Positions 8,701 to 19,151 of a stretch of DNA of 64,000 nucleotides are shown here, piece by piece (positions within the stretch are counted from its first letter, which is position 1; each line of letters begins with the position of its first letter). The DNA is taken from contig NZ_QZVR01000018.1 in NCBI RefSeq assembly GCF_003660455.1, positions 1-64,000 on the forward strand, written 5' to 3'. Source of the stretch: Nocardioides ferulae (GTDB lineage Bacteria; Actinomycetota; Actinomycetes; Propionibacteriales; Nocardioidaceae). The position numbers and the translations under genes are program-made. The notes under the pieces are model-generated. The model saw nothing but the letters and a program-made list of their open reading frames with translations. It searched no databases and was not told the DNA's origin.

Positions 8701-8745
8701 AACCTAGCGGAGGGGGCGGCCTCCGCGGGGAGGGCTCCGTACCCT
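8701..8745. promoter_or_regulatory. Divergent leaderless promoters of pntA1 and the alarmone synthetase gene
   Basis: On the minus strand TAGGTT (8706-8701) precedes the pntA1 GTG by 6 nt. On the plus strand TACCCT (8740-8745) precedes the GTG at 8752 by 6 nt. Both start codons are therefore expected at or near the transcript 5' ends, and the whole control region is under 60 bp. Confidence 0.5.
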
Positions 8746-8751
8746 GGCGGT

Positions 8752-9528
8752 GTGAGTTCGACCGCGGCCACCGACCCGCAGGTGCCGCTGCCCGCCGACG
8801 AGGGCTTCCGCCGGCTGATGGTGGAGGCGAAGTTCGGCATGGACGAGATCGCCACCAAACTGAAGATCCTGCGCGAGGAGTTCACCCACCTCCACGACTA
8901 CAACCCGATCGAGCACATCTCCTGCCGGCTCAAGACCCCCGACAGCCTGCGCGAGAAGATCGCCCGCAAGGGCATCGACGCCGAGGCCGACGACGTGCTC
9001 GACCAGGTGCGGGCGCGGATCACCGACCTGGCCGGGGTGCGGGTCACCTGCAGCTTCATCTCCGAGGTCTACCGGGTCTTCGGCATGCTCGGGCAGCAGC
9101 AGGACATCCGGGTGCTCGACGTGCGCGACTACATCGCACATCCCAAGCCCAATGGCTACCGCAGCCTGCACGCGCTGGTCGAGGTGCCGGTGTTCCTCTC
9201 CGGCGGGGCGGTGCCGGTGCTGGTCGAGGTGCAGTTCCGCACGATCGCGATGGACTTCTGGGCCAGCCTCGAGCACAAGATCTACTACAAGTACCGCCGC
9301 GAGGTGCCGCCCGAGCTGCTCGCCGGCCTGCACGACGCGGCCGAGACCGCCTACGCCCTCGACGTGCGGATGGAGTCGCTGCACCAGGAGGTGCAGGGGC
9401 TCGAGGACCTCCCCGCCGAGGTGCTGGAGCAGCTCCGTTCGGGAGCGGCCACTGCCCTGCCCGAGCAGCTGTTGGCCTCGTTGCGGCGGCTCGGCGGCGA
9501 GCCGACCGCTCCGCCTACCCGGCCCTGA
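8752..9528 (+). CDS. GTP pyrophosphokinase (RelA/SpoT-like small alarmone synthetase)
   Basis: A 258-residue single-domain synthetase of the YjbM/YwaC type, without the HD hydrolase or TGS/ACT domains. Synthetase motifs: DLAGVRVTCSFISEVYRV, AHPKPNGYRSLHALVEVPV and VEVQFRTIAMDFWASLEHKIYYKY. The family makes (p)ppGpp from ATP and GDP/GTP. The GTG start is set by the leaderless -10 box and gives an N-terminus MSSTAATDPQVPLPADEGF; the frame stays open upstream, but that stretch is antisense to pntA1. The 3' end overlaps convergent thpR by 14 bp. Confidence 0.9.
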   Translation: MSSTAATDPQVPLPADEGFRRLMVEAKFGMDEIATKLKILREEFTHLHDYNPIEHISCRLKTPDSLREKIARKGIDAEADDVLDQVRARITDLAGVRVTCSFISEVYRVFGMLGQQQDIRVLDVRDYIAHPKPNGYRSLHALVEVPVFLSGGAVPVLVEVQFRTIAMDFWASLEHKIYYKYRREVPPELLAGLHDAAETAYALDVRMESLHQEVQGLEDLPAEVLEQLRSGAATALPEQLLASLRRLGGEPTAPPTRP

Positions 9529-10084
9529 GCGGGAACTCGCCGACGATCTCGTAGCGCGGGCGGCCGCCCGGGCCCTCCCCCAGGAACGACTGCACGAGCG
9601 TGAGCCGGTCCGCGGTCCAGGCCGGGCCGGCGTACCCCTCGAGCAGCCGCACCCAGTTGCTGGCCTCCTCCGGGCGGCCCAGCCGGGCCAGCGTCACGTG
9701 CGGCCGGAACCGCTTGCCCTCGACCTCGATCCCGGCCCGGGCCGCGGCGGCGCGGGCACCGGTCGCGAGCCGGTCGAGCTCGATCCGGCCGGTGTCGTCG
9801 AGGTCGAGCCCGGCCCACAGCACCCGCGCCCGCGCCGGGTTCGGGAAGGCGCCGCCACCGGCGAGGCGCACCTGGAAGCTGGTACGCCGGTCGGCCGCGC
9901 GGGCGAGCCGCTCACCGAGGTCGTCGAGGTGCCGCTCGGCCACGTCGGCGAGGAACGCCAAGGTGAGGTGGAACTGCTCCGGGGCGGCCCAGCGGAAGGT
10001 GGCCGCGTGCCGGCGCGGCTCCAGGAACTCCTCGAGGTGCTCGACCGCCTCCTCGGAGGGCAGCAGCGCCGCGAACATCCGCAT
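9515..10084 (-). CDS. thpR: RNA 2',3'-cyclic phosphodiesterase / 2'-5' RNA ligase family
   Basis: A 189-residue two-histidine phosphoesterase with both HxT motifs, HLTLAFLADV (near residue 42) and HVTLARLGRP (near 132). It opens MRMFAALLPSEEAVEHL, typical of ThpR. The family opens RNA 2',3'-cyclic phosphates and can ligate tRNA halves in vitro; the cellular role is not settled. The ATG at 10084 follows TAGGCT by 7 nt. A GTG two codons upstream is possible. Confidence 0.9.
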   Translation of the reverse strand: MRMFAALLPSEEAVEHLEEFLEPRRHAATFRWAAPEQFHLTLAFLADVAERHLDDLGERLARAADRRTSFQVRLAGGGAFPNPARARVLWAGLDLDDTGRIELDRLATGARAAAARAGIEVEGKRFRPHVTLARLGRPEEASNWVRLLEGYAGPAWTADRLTLVQSFLGEGPGGRPRYEIVGEFPLRAG

Positions 10085-10091
10085 GATCACG

Positions 10092-10097
10092 AGCCTA
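10092..10097 (-). promoter_or_regulatory. -10 box upstream of thpR
   Basis: On the minus strand TAGGCT lies 7 nt before the thpR ATG at 10084, with no ribosome-binding site in between. Confidence 0.45.
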
Positions 10098-10116
10098 GTG
10101 AGAGCCCGGCCGCGGC

Positions 10117-10188
10117 ATGTAACGCGGTGTCCCCGTAGGTAACGCGGTGTCCCGACAGCCCTCGAGCTACCCGGACACCGCGTTACAT
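10117..10188. repeat. Cluster of direct and inverted copies of TAACGCGGTGTCC
   Basis: ATGTAACGCGGTGTCC at 10117-10132 is partly repeated 23 bp on (TAACGCGGTGTCCCG, 10140-10154) and occurs inverted at 10173-10188. Either direct copy can pair with the inverted one to give a long hairpin. It fills the gap between the thpR start and the stop of the next minus-strand gene, so it may also end that transcript. Confidence 0.7.
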
Positions 10189-10200
10189 CTGCCCGCGTTG

Positions 10201-10938
10201 CTAGATCTGGGTGCCGATGGCGGACCCGATCGCGAACGTCACCGCCATCGCGAACAGGCCGCCGAGCACGTTGCGGGCCACGGCGCGACCGGCGGGGCCG
10301 TAGCCGAGCCGGGCGCTGGCCCAGCCGGTCAGGGCGAGCGCGGCTGCGACGGCGCCGACCGTCGCGCCGACGCGGAGCTCGTCGGCGACGAGCAGGATCA
10401 CCAGCAGCGGCAGCAGTGCGCCGACCGTGAACGCGATCATCGAGGCCACCGCCGCCGCCCAGGGGCTGGTCAGGTCGTCGGGGTCGATGCCCAGCTCCAC
10501 CTCGGCGTGTGCGGCGAGGGCGTCGTGGGCGGTCAGCTGCTCGGCCACCTGCAGGGCGAGGTCGTCGCTGAGCCCCTTCTCGACGTACAGGCCGGCGAGC
10601 TCGGCCAGCTCGGCCTCCGGCTCCTCGGCCAGCTCGCGCCGCTCCTTGCGCAGCAGCGCGAGCTCGGAGTCGCGCTGGGTGCTGACCGAGACGTACTCGC
10701 CGGCGGCCATGCTCATCGCACCGGCCGCGACGCCGGCGACGCCGGCGACCAGGAGCGCGGTGCGGTCCGAGGTGGCACCGGCGACGCCGATCACGATGCC
10801 GGCGGTGGAGACGATGCCGTCGTTGGCGCCGAGCACGCCGGCCCGCAGCCAGTTGAGCCGGCTGGTGAACCCGAGGCGGTGCGGCTCGTCGTCGTGGGGA
10901 CCCGGCGTGAGGTCCGGCGTGGCGGTCGTGGGGTCCAT
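10201..10938 (-). CDS. VIT1/CCC1-family transporter-like membrane protein
   Basis: A 245-residue protein with about five membrane helices. The first has the family signature LNWLRAGVLGANDGIVSTAG, then AGAMSMAAGEYVSVSTQRDSE. A charged cytoplasmic stretch (LLRKERRELAEEPEAELAEL..) sits between helices 2 and 3, where VIT1 proteins carry the metal-binding domain. Homologues move Fe2+ or Mn2+ into vacuoles or out of cells; the substrate here is inferred only. ATG at 10938 is preferred over an earlier in-frame start because the upstream stretch lacks family-like sequence. Confidence 0.85.
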   Translation of the reverse strand: MDPTTATPDLTPGPHDDEPHRLGFTSRLNWLRAGVLGANDGIVSTAGIVIGVAGATSDRTALLVAGVAGVAAGAMSMAAGEYVSVSTQRDSELALLRKERRELAEEPEAELAELAGLYVEKGLSDDLALQVAEQLTAHDALAAHAEVELGIDPDDLTSPWAAAVASMIAFTVGALLPLLVILLVADELRVGATVGAVAAALALTGWASARLGYGPAGRAVARNVLGGLFAMAVTFAIGSAIGTQI

Positions 10939-11013
10939 GCCCCGATCCCACACCGGTGGGACCGGGACATCAAGCAAGGGTTGGCTGGCCTTGCAGCGTC
11001 GTCCCGAGCTGGG

Positions 11014-12159
11014 TCACAGCCCCAGGTCGCGCCCGATCAGCTCCTTCATGATCTCGTTCGAGCCGGCCCAGATCTTGCTGACCCGGGCGTCGCGCCAGGC
11101 CCGGGCCACGCGGTACTCGTTCATGAACCCGTAGCCGCCGTGCAGCTGCACGCAGTGGTCGAGCACCTCGTTCTGCACCTGCGAGGACCACCACTTGGCC
11201 TTCGCGGCGTCGACGGCGGTGAGCTCACCGGCGTCGTGGGCCGCGACGCACTGGTCGAGGTAGGCCTGGGTCACCTCGATCCGGGTGAACAGGTCGGCCA
11301 GCAGGAACTTGTTGTGCTGGAACTGGCCGATCGACTGGCCGAACGCCTGCCTGTCCTTGGCGTACTGCAGGGTCTCGTCGAGGATCTGCTTGGCGTGCGC
11401 GACGTTCGAGATCGCGCAGCCCAGCCGCTCCTGCGGGAGCTTCTGCATCATGTGGATGAAGCCGCCGTCGAGCTCGCCGACGATCTCGGCGTCGGTGACC
11501 CGCACGTTCTCGAAGAAGAGCTCGGCGGTGTCGGACTCGTCCTGCCCGACCTTGTCGAGCTTGCGGCCGCGGCTGAAGCCGGGCGCGGTGGCCTCGACGG
11601 CGAAGAGCGTGATGCCGCGGGCCTTCTTCTCGGGGCTGGTGCGCGCCGCCACCAGCACCAGGTCGGCGGAGTAGCCGTTGGTGATGAACGTCTTGGACCC
11701 GTTGATGACCCAGGAGTCACCGTCGCGGACCGCGGTGGTCTTCAGCGCCGCGAGGTCGGAGCCACCGGAGGGCTCGGTCATGCCGATCGCGAGCAGGATC
11801 TCGCCCGCGGCGACGCCGGGCAGCCAGCGCTGCTTCTGCTCCTCGGTGCCGAGCTCGACGAGGTAGGGCGCGGTGATGTCGGCGTGAATGCCGACGCAGG
11901 AGCCGAGCGCCGCGTTCACCTTGTTCAGCTCCTCGAGCAGAACGGCGTTGAACCGGTAGTCGCCGGCCCCGGCGCCGCCGTACTCCTCGGGGATCTCCAG
12001 GCCCAGGAATCCCTGCTTGCCCGCCTCGAGCCAGAACTCGCGCGGAAGCGCCTTGGCCTCGGCGTGCTGCTCGACGTGGGGGATGACCGACCGCTCGAGG
12101 AACTCACGCACCGAGCCGCGGAACGCCTCGTGGTCCTCGTCGTAGATGCTGCGCTTCAT
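11014..12159 (-). CDS. Acyl-CoA dehydrogenase
   Basis: A 381-residue flavoprotein of the standard ACAD length. Signatures: AIGMTEPSGGSDLAALKTTAVRDG (FAD/substrate site), KTFITNGYSADLVLVAART, QFGQSIGQFQHNKFLLADL, and QLHGGYGFMNEYRVARAWRD with the expected catalytic Glu in GFMNEY. It oxidises an acyl-CoA to the 2-enoyl-CoA; chain length cannot be assigned. It is a single gene with a TAGAGT box 8 nt before its ATG. Confidence 0.93.
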   Translation of the reverse strand: MKRSIYDEDHEAFRGSVREFLERSVIPHVEQHAEAKALPREFWLEAGKQGFLGLEIPEEYGGAGAGDYRFNAVLLEELNKVNAALGSCVGIHADITAPYLVELGTEEQKQRWLPGVAAGEILLAIGMTEPSGGSDLAALKTTAVRDGDSWVINGSKTFITNGYSADLVLVAARTSPEKKARGITLFAVEATAPGFSRGRKLDKVGQDESDTAELFFENVRVTDAEIVGELDGGFIHMMQKLPQERLGCAISNVAHAKQILDETLQYAKDRQAFGQSIGQFQHNKFLLADLFTRIEVTQAYLDQCVAAHDAGELTAVDAAKAKWWSSQVQNEVLDHCVQLHGGYGFMNEYRVARAWRDARVSKIWAGSNEIMKELIGRDLGL

Positions 12160-12167
12160 GGGGCCGG

Positions 12168-12173
12168 ACTCTA
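12168..12173 (-). promoter_or_regulatory. -10 box upstream of the acyl-CoA dehydrogenase gene
   Basis: TAGAGT on the minus strand lies 8 nt before the ATG at 12159, a leaderless-type arrangement. Confidence 0.45.
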
Positions 12174-12204
12174 CCCGCGGGTAGCCGACCGGACGGACAC
12201 CGCC

Positions 12205-12227
12205 GGCCCCGTCTCGCCGACGGGGCC
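12205..12227 (-). terminator. Hairpin terminator after the large FnIII protein gene
   Basis: GGCCCCGTC (12205-12213) and GACGGGGCC (12219-12227) form a perfect 9-bp stem with a TCGCC loop, starting 11 nt past the stop codon at 12238. There is no T-run, as is common in high-GC actinobacteria. Confidence 0.6.
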
Positions 12228-12237
12228 GACGCACCGC

Positions 12238-15200
12238 TCACCAGGTGTGGAAGCGCACGACCTGCTCGGCCTTCCGGTGGCCGTCCCCGGTGACGAGGAC
12301 CCGCACCTGGTGCACCCCCACGGCGGTGGGGGCCCCGACGAACGAGAGCCGTCCGGTCCGCTGATCCCGACGCGCCGTGACCCCGTCGGGCAGGTCGCCC
12401 TCCCAGCTCACCCGCAGACCGCGCGACCCAGCGATGCGGAGGCTCAGCCTGATCGGCTCACCGACCCGGGCGTGCACCAGCGGCGTGCTCAGGACGGCCG
12501 CGCCGTGCCGGCGCACGCGCAGGCGTCCGTCCACATAGGTCGGTTCGTAGTCGAGGCTCTCCACACCGCCGCACCTGGTGAGCGTCTCGCGTACGACGGC
12601 CCGGCAGGTGGCCTGAGCCGGAAGATCGAACGGCGTGTCACCCGCGACCAGCCCCAGATAGTGGGCGGCCACGACCGGCGAGGCGCCTCCGCGCAGCATC
12701 CGCCCCCACGTCGCCCGGACGGTCAACGGCGCGCGGGCGACCACCATCGTGCGGGTGACCGAAGGGGCGGCCAGCCAGTCGGCGTCGCCTGCCTGGGCGG
12801 CCTCGACGGCACAGGTCCCGGCGCCGATCACCCGCAACGTCGCACCGGTCACCGTGCAGACGTCGGTGGACAGCGAGACGAACCGCACCGGGAGGCCCGA
12901 CGTGGCGCTGGCGGTCAGCTCTCTGTCGCCCTGCCCGTAGACCAGGCTGTCGGGGGCGATGAAGGTCAGGGTCTGCGACTGGGGCTCCGGGTCCGGCGGC
13001 GGGGGCTCGGGGTCCGGGTCCGGGTCCGGGTCCGGGTCCGGTGGCGTCGACGTGGCGTGCGGCGTCGCCGACACCACCGAGGACCGGGCCGACAGTCCGA
13101 GGTGGTTGCGCGCCTGGACGAGGTAGTAGTAGGTCTCACCGTTGGTGAGCCCGGTGTCGGTGAACGACGCGGCGGTCGGGCTGCCGACCGGGGCGAAGGT
13201 CCCGTCCACGGCGGCCGACCGGGAGACGACGTACCCCGTGACCGGGAGCCCTCCGGTGTCGAGAGGTGGGGACCAGGTCAGGGCGACCTGCCGGTCCCCG
13301 GCCGCCGGGGCGAGGCCGGAGGCCGCCTGCGGGGTGGTCGCGGTGACCACGTCCGCGGAGGCCGCCGAGACCGCGCCTGGCCCGGCCTCACTCACCGCGC
13401 GGACGGTCGCGGAGTAGCGGTGCCCGGGCAGCAGGCCGGTGACGTTGACCGTGGTGACGTCACCCGTCACCGGCACCGTGCGCGGCGGCTCGGCCGAACT
13501 GCCGTCGGTCACCAGGCCGTGATCGGTCACCTGCAGCGAGTAGCCGGTGATCGGGAGGTCCCCCTCGTCCTCGGGGGCGCTCCAGGTGAACCGCACGCTG
13601 TCGTGGAGCGGGCCGGCGACGCCGGTCGGCGCGGAGGGCGCCGCGGGCACCGACGGGCCGGCGATCCGGATCTCGATCTCCGCCGGGGTGGAGCCGACCA
13701 GTTGGTCGTCGACCGCGCCGTAGACCAGCGTCGAGGTTCCGGAACCGGAGACGGTCAGCTCCGTCTCATGGTCGTCGACGATCGTGTACGCCGTCGTCTG
13801 GGCGCCGGTCACCTCGTAGCTCACCCGCTGCACGCTCTTGGTGCCCGCCGCCTGCGCGGACAGGCTGGCGGTGACGGTGCTGCCGTAGGGATAGACGCCG
13901 CTCTCGGGGGCCGGGGGGTCCAGCTCGACCGTCGCGGTCGGCGGAGTCGCGTCGACGGCATCGGCGAAGGCGAACCCGGGGTCGCGGGTCAGCATCATCA
14001 TGGTCGCCACGGTGCCGCCGAGGTTCGCGCCACCCGCCGAGACCACGTTCGCCCCGCCGGCGGAGACGACGTTCGCCCCACCGGCGGACACCACGTTCGC
14101 GCCCCCGGCGGAGACGACGTTCGCCCCACCGGCGGAGATCACCGAGTTCGCGCCCATCTCGATCCTGACGTTCGCCCCACCGGCGGAGACCACATTGGCG
14201 CCGCCGGCCGAGACCACGTTCGCGCCGCCCGCCGACACCACGTTGGCGCCGCCCGCCGACACCACCCGAGCGCCGGCGTCGACGGCGGCGATCCGGTCGG
14301 TCAGCACGTCGCGGAGGATGGTCAGCTTTCCATCGCACCGGTAGCTCTGAGCGCCGGTGACGACGAGGAAGCTCGAGCACTGGTAGACGTCGTTGGTCCG
14401 GCTGCTGTTGGGTGTCGTGAGCGACTGGGCGGCCGAGGCCCACAGCTCCGAGATCGCGCTGCCGAGGAACTGGAAGGCCGAGCCGATGGTCCCGGCGAGG
14501 TTCGACACCCCGGACACAAAGGACTGCCCCCACTCCTGGAAGGCGGCACCGACGTCCCACCCGGCCCGTCGGGCATGGCGCTGGTCCGCAGCGCTCTGTG
14601 GCGTGACAGTGACGATCAAAGGCTGGTCCAGGTCGTACTTCCGCCCCTCGCTGTCGGTCCAGGTGACCGCGAAGCCGCCTTGGGCCTGGACTCCGGAGCC
14701 CAGCTCGTCCTGCAGCTCGGCCTCGTCGCCCTGGTGGATCCGCACGGTCGAGCCGGCCCGAAGGGTGCCGGCTGCCGCCGTGAGCACGATCCAGGCCCCG
14801 CCCTCGATGACACAGGTCGACCCGGTGGTTCCGGCACCGCAGGACTCGCTGTCGAGGCTGCCGTCGGCGGCGGCCGGGACGGTGACGAAGGAGTCGGCCG
14901 GGTCGAAGGCGTGGGAACCCTCCACCGTGTCGGGTGGGTCGGTGACCACCACGGTGTCGGCGGCGGTCCAGGTCTGCGCGCCGTCGGGCGAGCTGACCAC
15001 CACGGTGGCGGCGTAGCCCTCGTCGTTGCTGCCGCGCGGGTAGCGGCAGGTCGCCGTGTCTCCGGTCGACGCCACGGGATCGCGGAAGCGGCCGTCGCAG
15101 AAGAACTCGTACGTCGAGCCGGACGGCACGTGCGAGGTGCCGGCGTCCAACTGCACCGTCTCGCCGGCCGTCACCTGGTCCGGGCTCGCGGTCAGTCGGG

Positions 15201-16695
15201 CCTGGTACGCCGTGGGGCGGGTGACGGCGGTGACGACCGGGCCGGTGCCACGGCTGTTGGTCGCGGCCACGCTCACCCCGTAGTCCACCCCGTCGGTGAG
15301 CCCGGTGAGCGTGGCCCGGCGCGAGGTCACCGTCGTGACGACGTCGGACCCCGTTCCGGTGGCACCCGCCGGGTGGGCCCGGACGGTGTAGTCCAGCACC
15401 GGCTGGCCGCCGTCGTCGGACGGCTCGTCCCAGGCCAGGTCGATCTCACCGGACCCGGGGGTGAGGACCAGGTGGCGCGGTGCCGATGGGGCAGTGTCGG
15501 CCGCGGCGACGCCGGGGATCATCAAGACCTGCAGGCCGTTGTCGCCGACGCCGTTGTGGGTCAGGTAGAGGTTGCCGTCGGGGTCGAGGTCGAGGTCCCC
15601 GACGTCGACCAGCCGCACCGAGCGGGGGTCGGCCCCGTCACTGACTTCCGGCGCGGTCGCGTCGCCGGCGACGTGGTGCAGCGTGGCGTCCGGACGGATC
15701 TGCCAGATCTCGTTCGCGCCGGCGCCGGCGTCGATCGCGACGAAGAGGCTGCCCTGCCGATCGGCGACCGGGCCGGCCAGGATCTCGAGGTGCGCCTCGT
15801 CGACGGACCCGCCCTCCACCGGTGCCGGCCTGTCCCAACCGTCCGGCTGGCGGCAGCACAGCGTGACGATCTCGTTGGTACGTCGGTCGACCCGGTGGAT
15901 GTACCAGGTCTCGCGGAGGTAGACGTAGGGGCCTTTGGCGTCGAGCGACACGATGCTTCCCATGCGGGGGTGCTGACGCGCGTCCGGCACCACGCCGGGC
16001 AGGAACGGCGGCTGGTAGTGCGTCGCGGTGGTGTTCGCCCAGCCATCGGCGGAGGCCACGATCACCGATCCGGTCTGCTGGTCCGAGGGCACCGGAAGCG
16101 GGATCTCGGCCGCCACCCCGTAGCTGGTGCCTCCAGAGCCGAAGCTCTTCAGCCTCGCGCCGGCGACCAGCACCCCGGAGCCGTCGGGGTCCATGACGAC
16201 CGACTCGGACGCCCAGGCCAACTCCCCGGTGAAGGCGTCGTCGATGGCGGGCACCGCCGCCGGGTCGATGGAGCCGTCGGAGGCTAGACGCCCGACACCC
16301 CAGCCGTACGACCGCTCCGAGATACCGGTCTCGCGGGGCGCCTGCAGGTAGAAGCCCCCGTCGGGCGCGACCTCGAACGCGGCGGTGGGGTCGTGGTCCC
16401 ACGCCTCGGGGATCGGGGTCGCTGAGGTCGGCGCGGCAAGGACCGACTCCCCGACGGCGTAGGTCACGATGCTGGTCCTGCTCGACGCGCGACGGGCGGC
16501 GTAGATCGTGCCGTCGCCCCAGCGGACGTCGCCCAGGGAGACCTGGTTCCCGGCCGGCGTCGGCTCGGCGACGAGGACCCGCAGGCCGCCATCGGGCACC
16601 AGGGCCGTGGCGGGTGGGGCCAGCGTGGCCAGCCCGGAGACGGCGAGAGCGGCGGCGAGTGCGGGCCCGAGAACTGCACGACGACGGAAGGGCAT
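12238..16695 (-). CDS. Large secreted multidomain protein with fibronectin type III domains and GGAN repeats
   Basis: A 1485-residue protein. Order: Sec signal peptide (MPFRRRAVLGPALAAALAV.. ending PPATA, about residues 1-30); a long N-terminal region of beta-propeller/NHL-like style (to about 400; YVYLRETWYIHRVDRRTNEI, DVGDLDLDPDGNLYLTHNG); FnIII (about 400-490); a PKD-like segment; a linker region; ten 8-residue VVSAGGAN repeats (811-891); two FnIII domains (about 1010-1205); a Pro-Asp linker (TPPDPDPDPDPDPEPPPP, near 1215); an MBG/YDG-like stretch; and a final Ig-like domain (RLSFVGAPTAVGVHQVRVLV). No sortase motif or catalytic site is seen. It is likely an exported surface or matrix protein. 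The start at 16695 is fixed by the signal peptide and an AGGGGG ribosome site. The frame stays open for about 350 nt upstream, but that stretch is unlike a protein N-terminus. Confidence 0.85.
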   Translation of the reverse strand: MPFRRRAVLGPALAAALAVSGLATLAPPATALVPDGGLRVLVAEPTPAGNQVSLGDVRWGDGTIYAARRASSRTSIVTYAVGESVLAAPTSATPIPEAWDHDPTAAFEVAPDGGFYLQAPRETGISERSYGWGVGRLASDGSIDPAAVPAIDDAFTGELAWASESVVMDPDGSGVLVAGARLKSFGSGGTSYGVAAEIPLPVPSDQQTGSVIVASADGWANTTATHYQPPFLPGVVPDARQHPRMGSIVSLDAKGPYVYLRETWYIHRVDRRTNEIVTLCCRQPDGWDRPAPVEGGSVDEAHLEILAGPVADRQGSLFVAIDAGAGANEIWQIRPDATLHHVAGDATAPEVSDGADPRSVRLVDVGDLDLDPDGNLYLTHNGVGDNGLQVLMIPGVAAADTAPSAPRHLVLTPGSGEIDLAWDEPSDDGGQPVLDYTVRAHPAGATGTGSDVVTTVTSRRATLTGLTDGVDYGVSVAATNSRGTGPVVTAVTRPTAYQARLTASPDQVTAGETVQLDAGTSHVPSGSTYEFFCDGRFRDPVASTGDTATCRYPRGSNDEGYAATVVVSSPDGAQTWTAADTVVVTDPPDTVEGSHAFDPADSFVTVPAAADGSLDSESCGAGTTGSTCVIEGGAWIVLTAAAGTLRAGSTVRIHQGDEAELQDELGSGVQAQGGFAVTWTDSEGRKYDLDQPLIVTVTPQSAADQRHARRAGWDVGAAFQEWGQSFVSGVSNLAGTIGSAFQFLGSAISELWASAAQSLTTPNSSRTNDVYQCSSFLVVTGAQSYRCDGKLTILRDVLTDRIAAVDAGARVVSAGGANVVSAGGANVVSAGGANVVSAGGANVRIEMGANSVISAGGANVVSAGGANVVSAGGANVVSAGGANVVSAGGANLGGTVATMMMLTRDPGFAFADAVDATPPTATVELDPPAPESGVYPYGSTVTASLSAQAAGTKSVQRVSYEVTGAQTTAYTIVDDHETELTVSGSGTSTLVYGAVDDQLVGSTPAEIEIRIAGPSVPAAPSAPTGVAGPLHDSVRFTWSAPEDEGDLPITGYSLQVTDHGLVTDGSSAEPPRTVPVTGDVTTVNVTGLLPGHRYSATVRAVSEAGPGAVSAASADVVTATTPQAASGLAPAAGDRQVALTWSPPLDTGGLPVTGYVVSRSAAVDGTFAPVGSPTAASFTDTGLTNGETYYYLVQARNHLGLSARSSVVSATPHATSTPPDPDPDPDPDPEPPPPDPEPQSQTLTFIAPDSLVYGQGDRELTASATSGLPVRFVSLSTDVCTVTGATLRVIGAGTCAVEAAQAGDADWLAAPSVTRTMVVARAPLTVRATWGRMLRGGASPVVAAHYLGLVAGDTPFDLPAQATCRAVVRETLTRCGGVESLDYEPTYVDGRLRVRRHGAAVLSTPLVHARVGEPIRLSLRIAGSRGLRVSWEGDLPDGVTARRDQRTGRLSFVGAPTAVGVHQVRVLVTGDGHRKAEQVVRFHTW
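14023..14265 (-). repeat. Ten tandem 24-bp coding repeats (VVSAGGAN)
   Basis: Ten units of 24 bp occur with one 3-bp insertion, 243 bp in all. Nine encode VVSAGGAN or VISAGGAN; the fifth is VRIEMGAN followed by an extra Ser. Many differences between units are at third codon positions, so the peptide appears selected while the DNA has drifted. Confidence 0.9.
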
Positions 16696-16973
16696 GGGAC
16701 CCCCTAGAACGGCGGACGTCCGATCCCCCGTCGGCTCCGACGCTCCGCGACTGTTATCTAAGTCACACCGAGAGCCTCCGTCTCGGTTTTGCCGTTTCTT
16801 CACCCCTTCGGTCCAGACGTCGTCCACGCCACGCCGCGGCGGAGCCCGCCGATGCGTGAGGTGCTCCCCGCATGGGTAAGGGTGGCGGGTCGGGGGTGCG
16901 TCCTGGGGAGGGGCGAGCCGTCCGGCGACCACACCCCCGTGGATCGATCCAAGACCTCCCCGAGGAGACACCT

Positions 16974-19147
<2,174 letters not shown>

Positions 19148-19151
<4 letters not shown>

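Noticed and set aside
14023..14265. CRISPR-like regular spacing of 24 bp.
   Set aside because: The repeats are in frame inside a gene and vary at third codon positions; they encode VVSAGGAN.
10147..16287. A plus-strand open frame of about 2000 codons antisense to several genes.
   Set aside because: It is a GC-rich shadow: Arg/Gly/Val/His-rich with no domains, and opposite to real genes with clear families. The same applies to the long plus-strand frames opposite recB and recC (50443-53901, 53655-57551).
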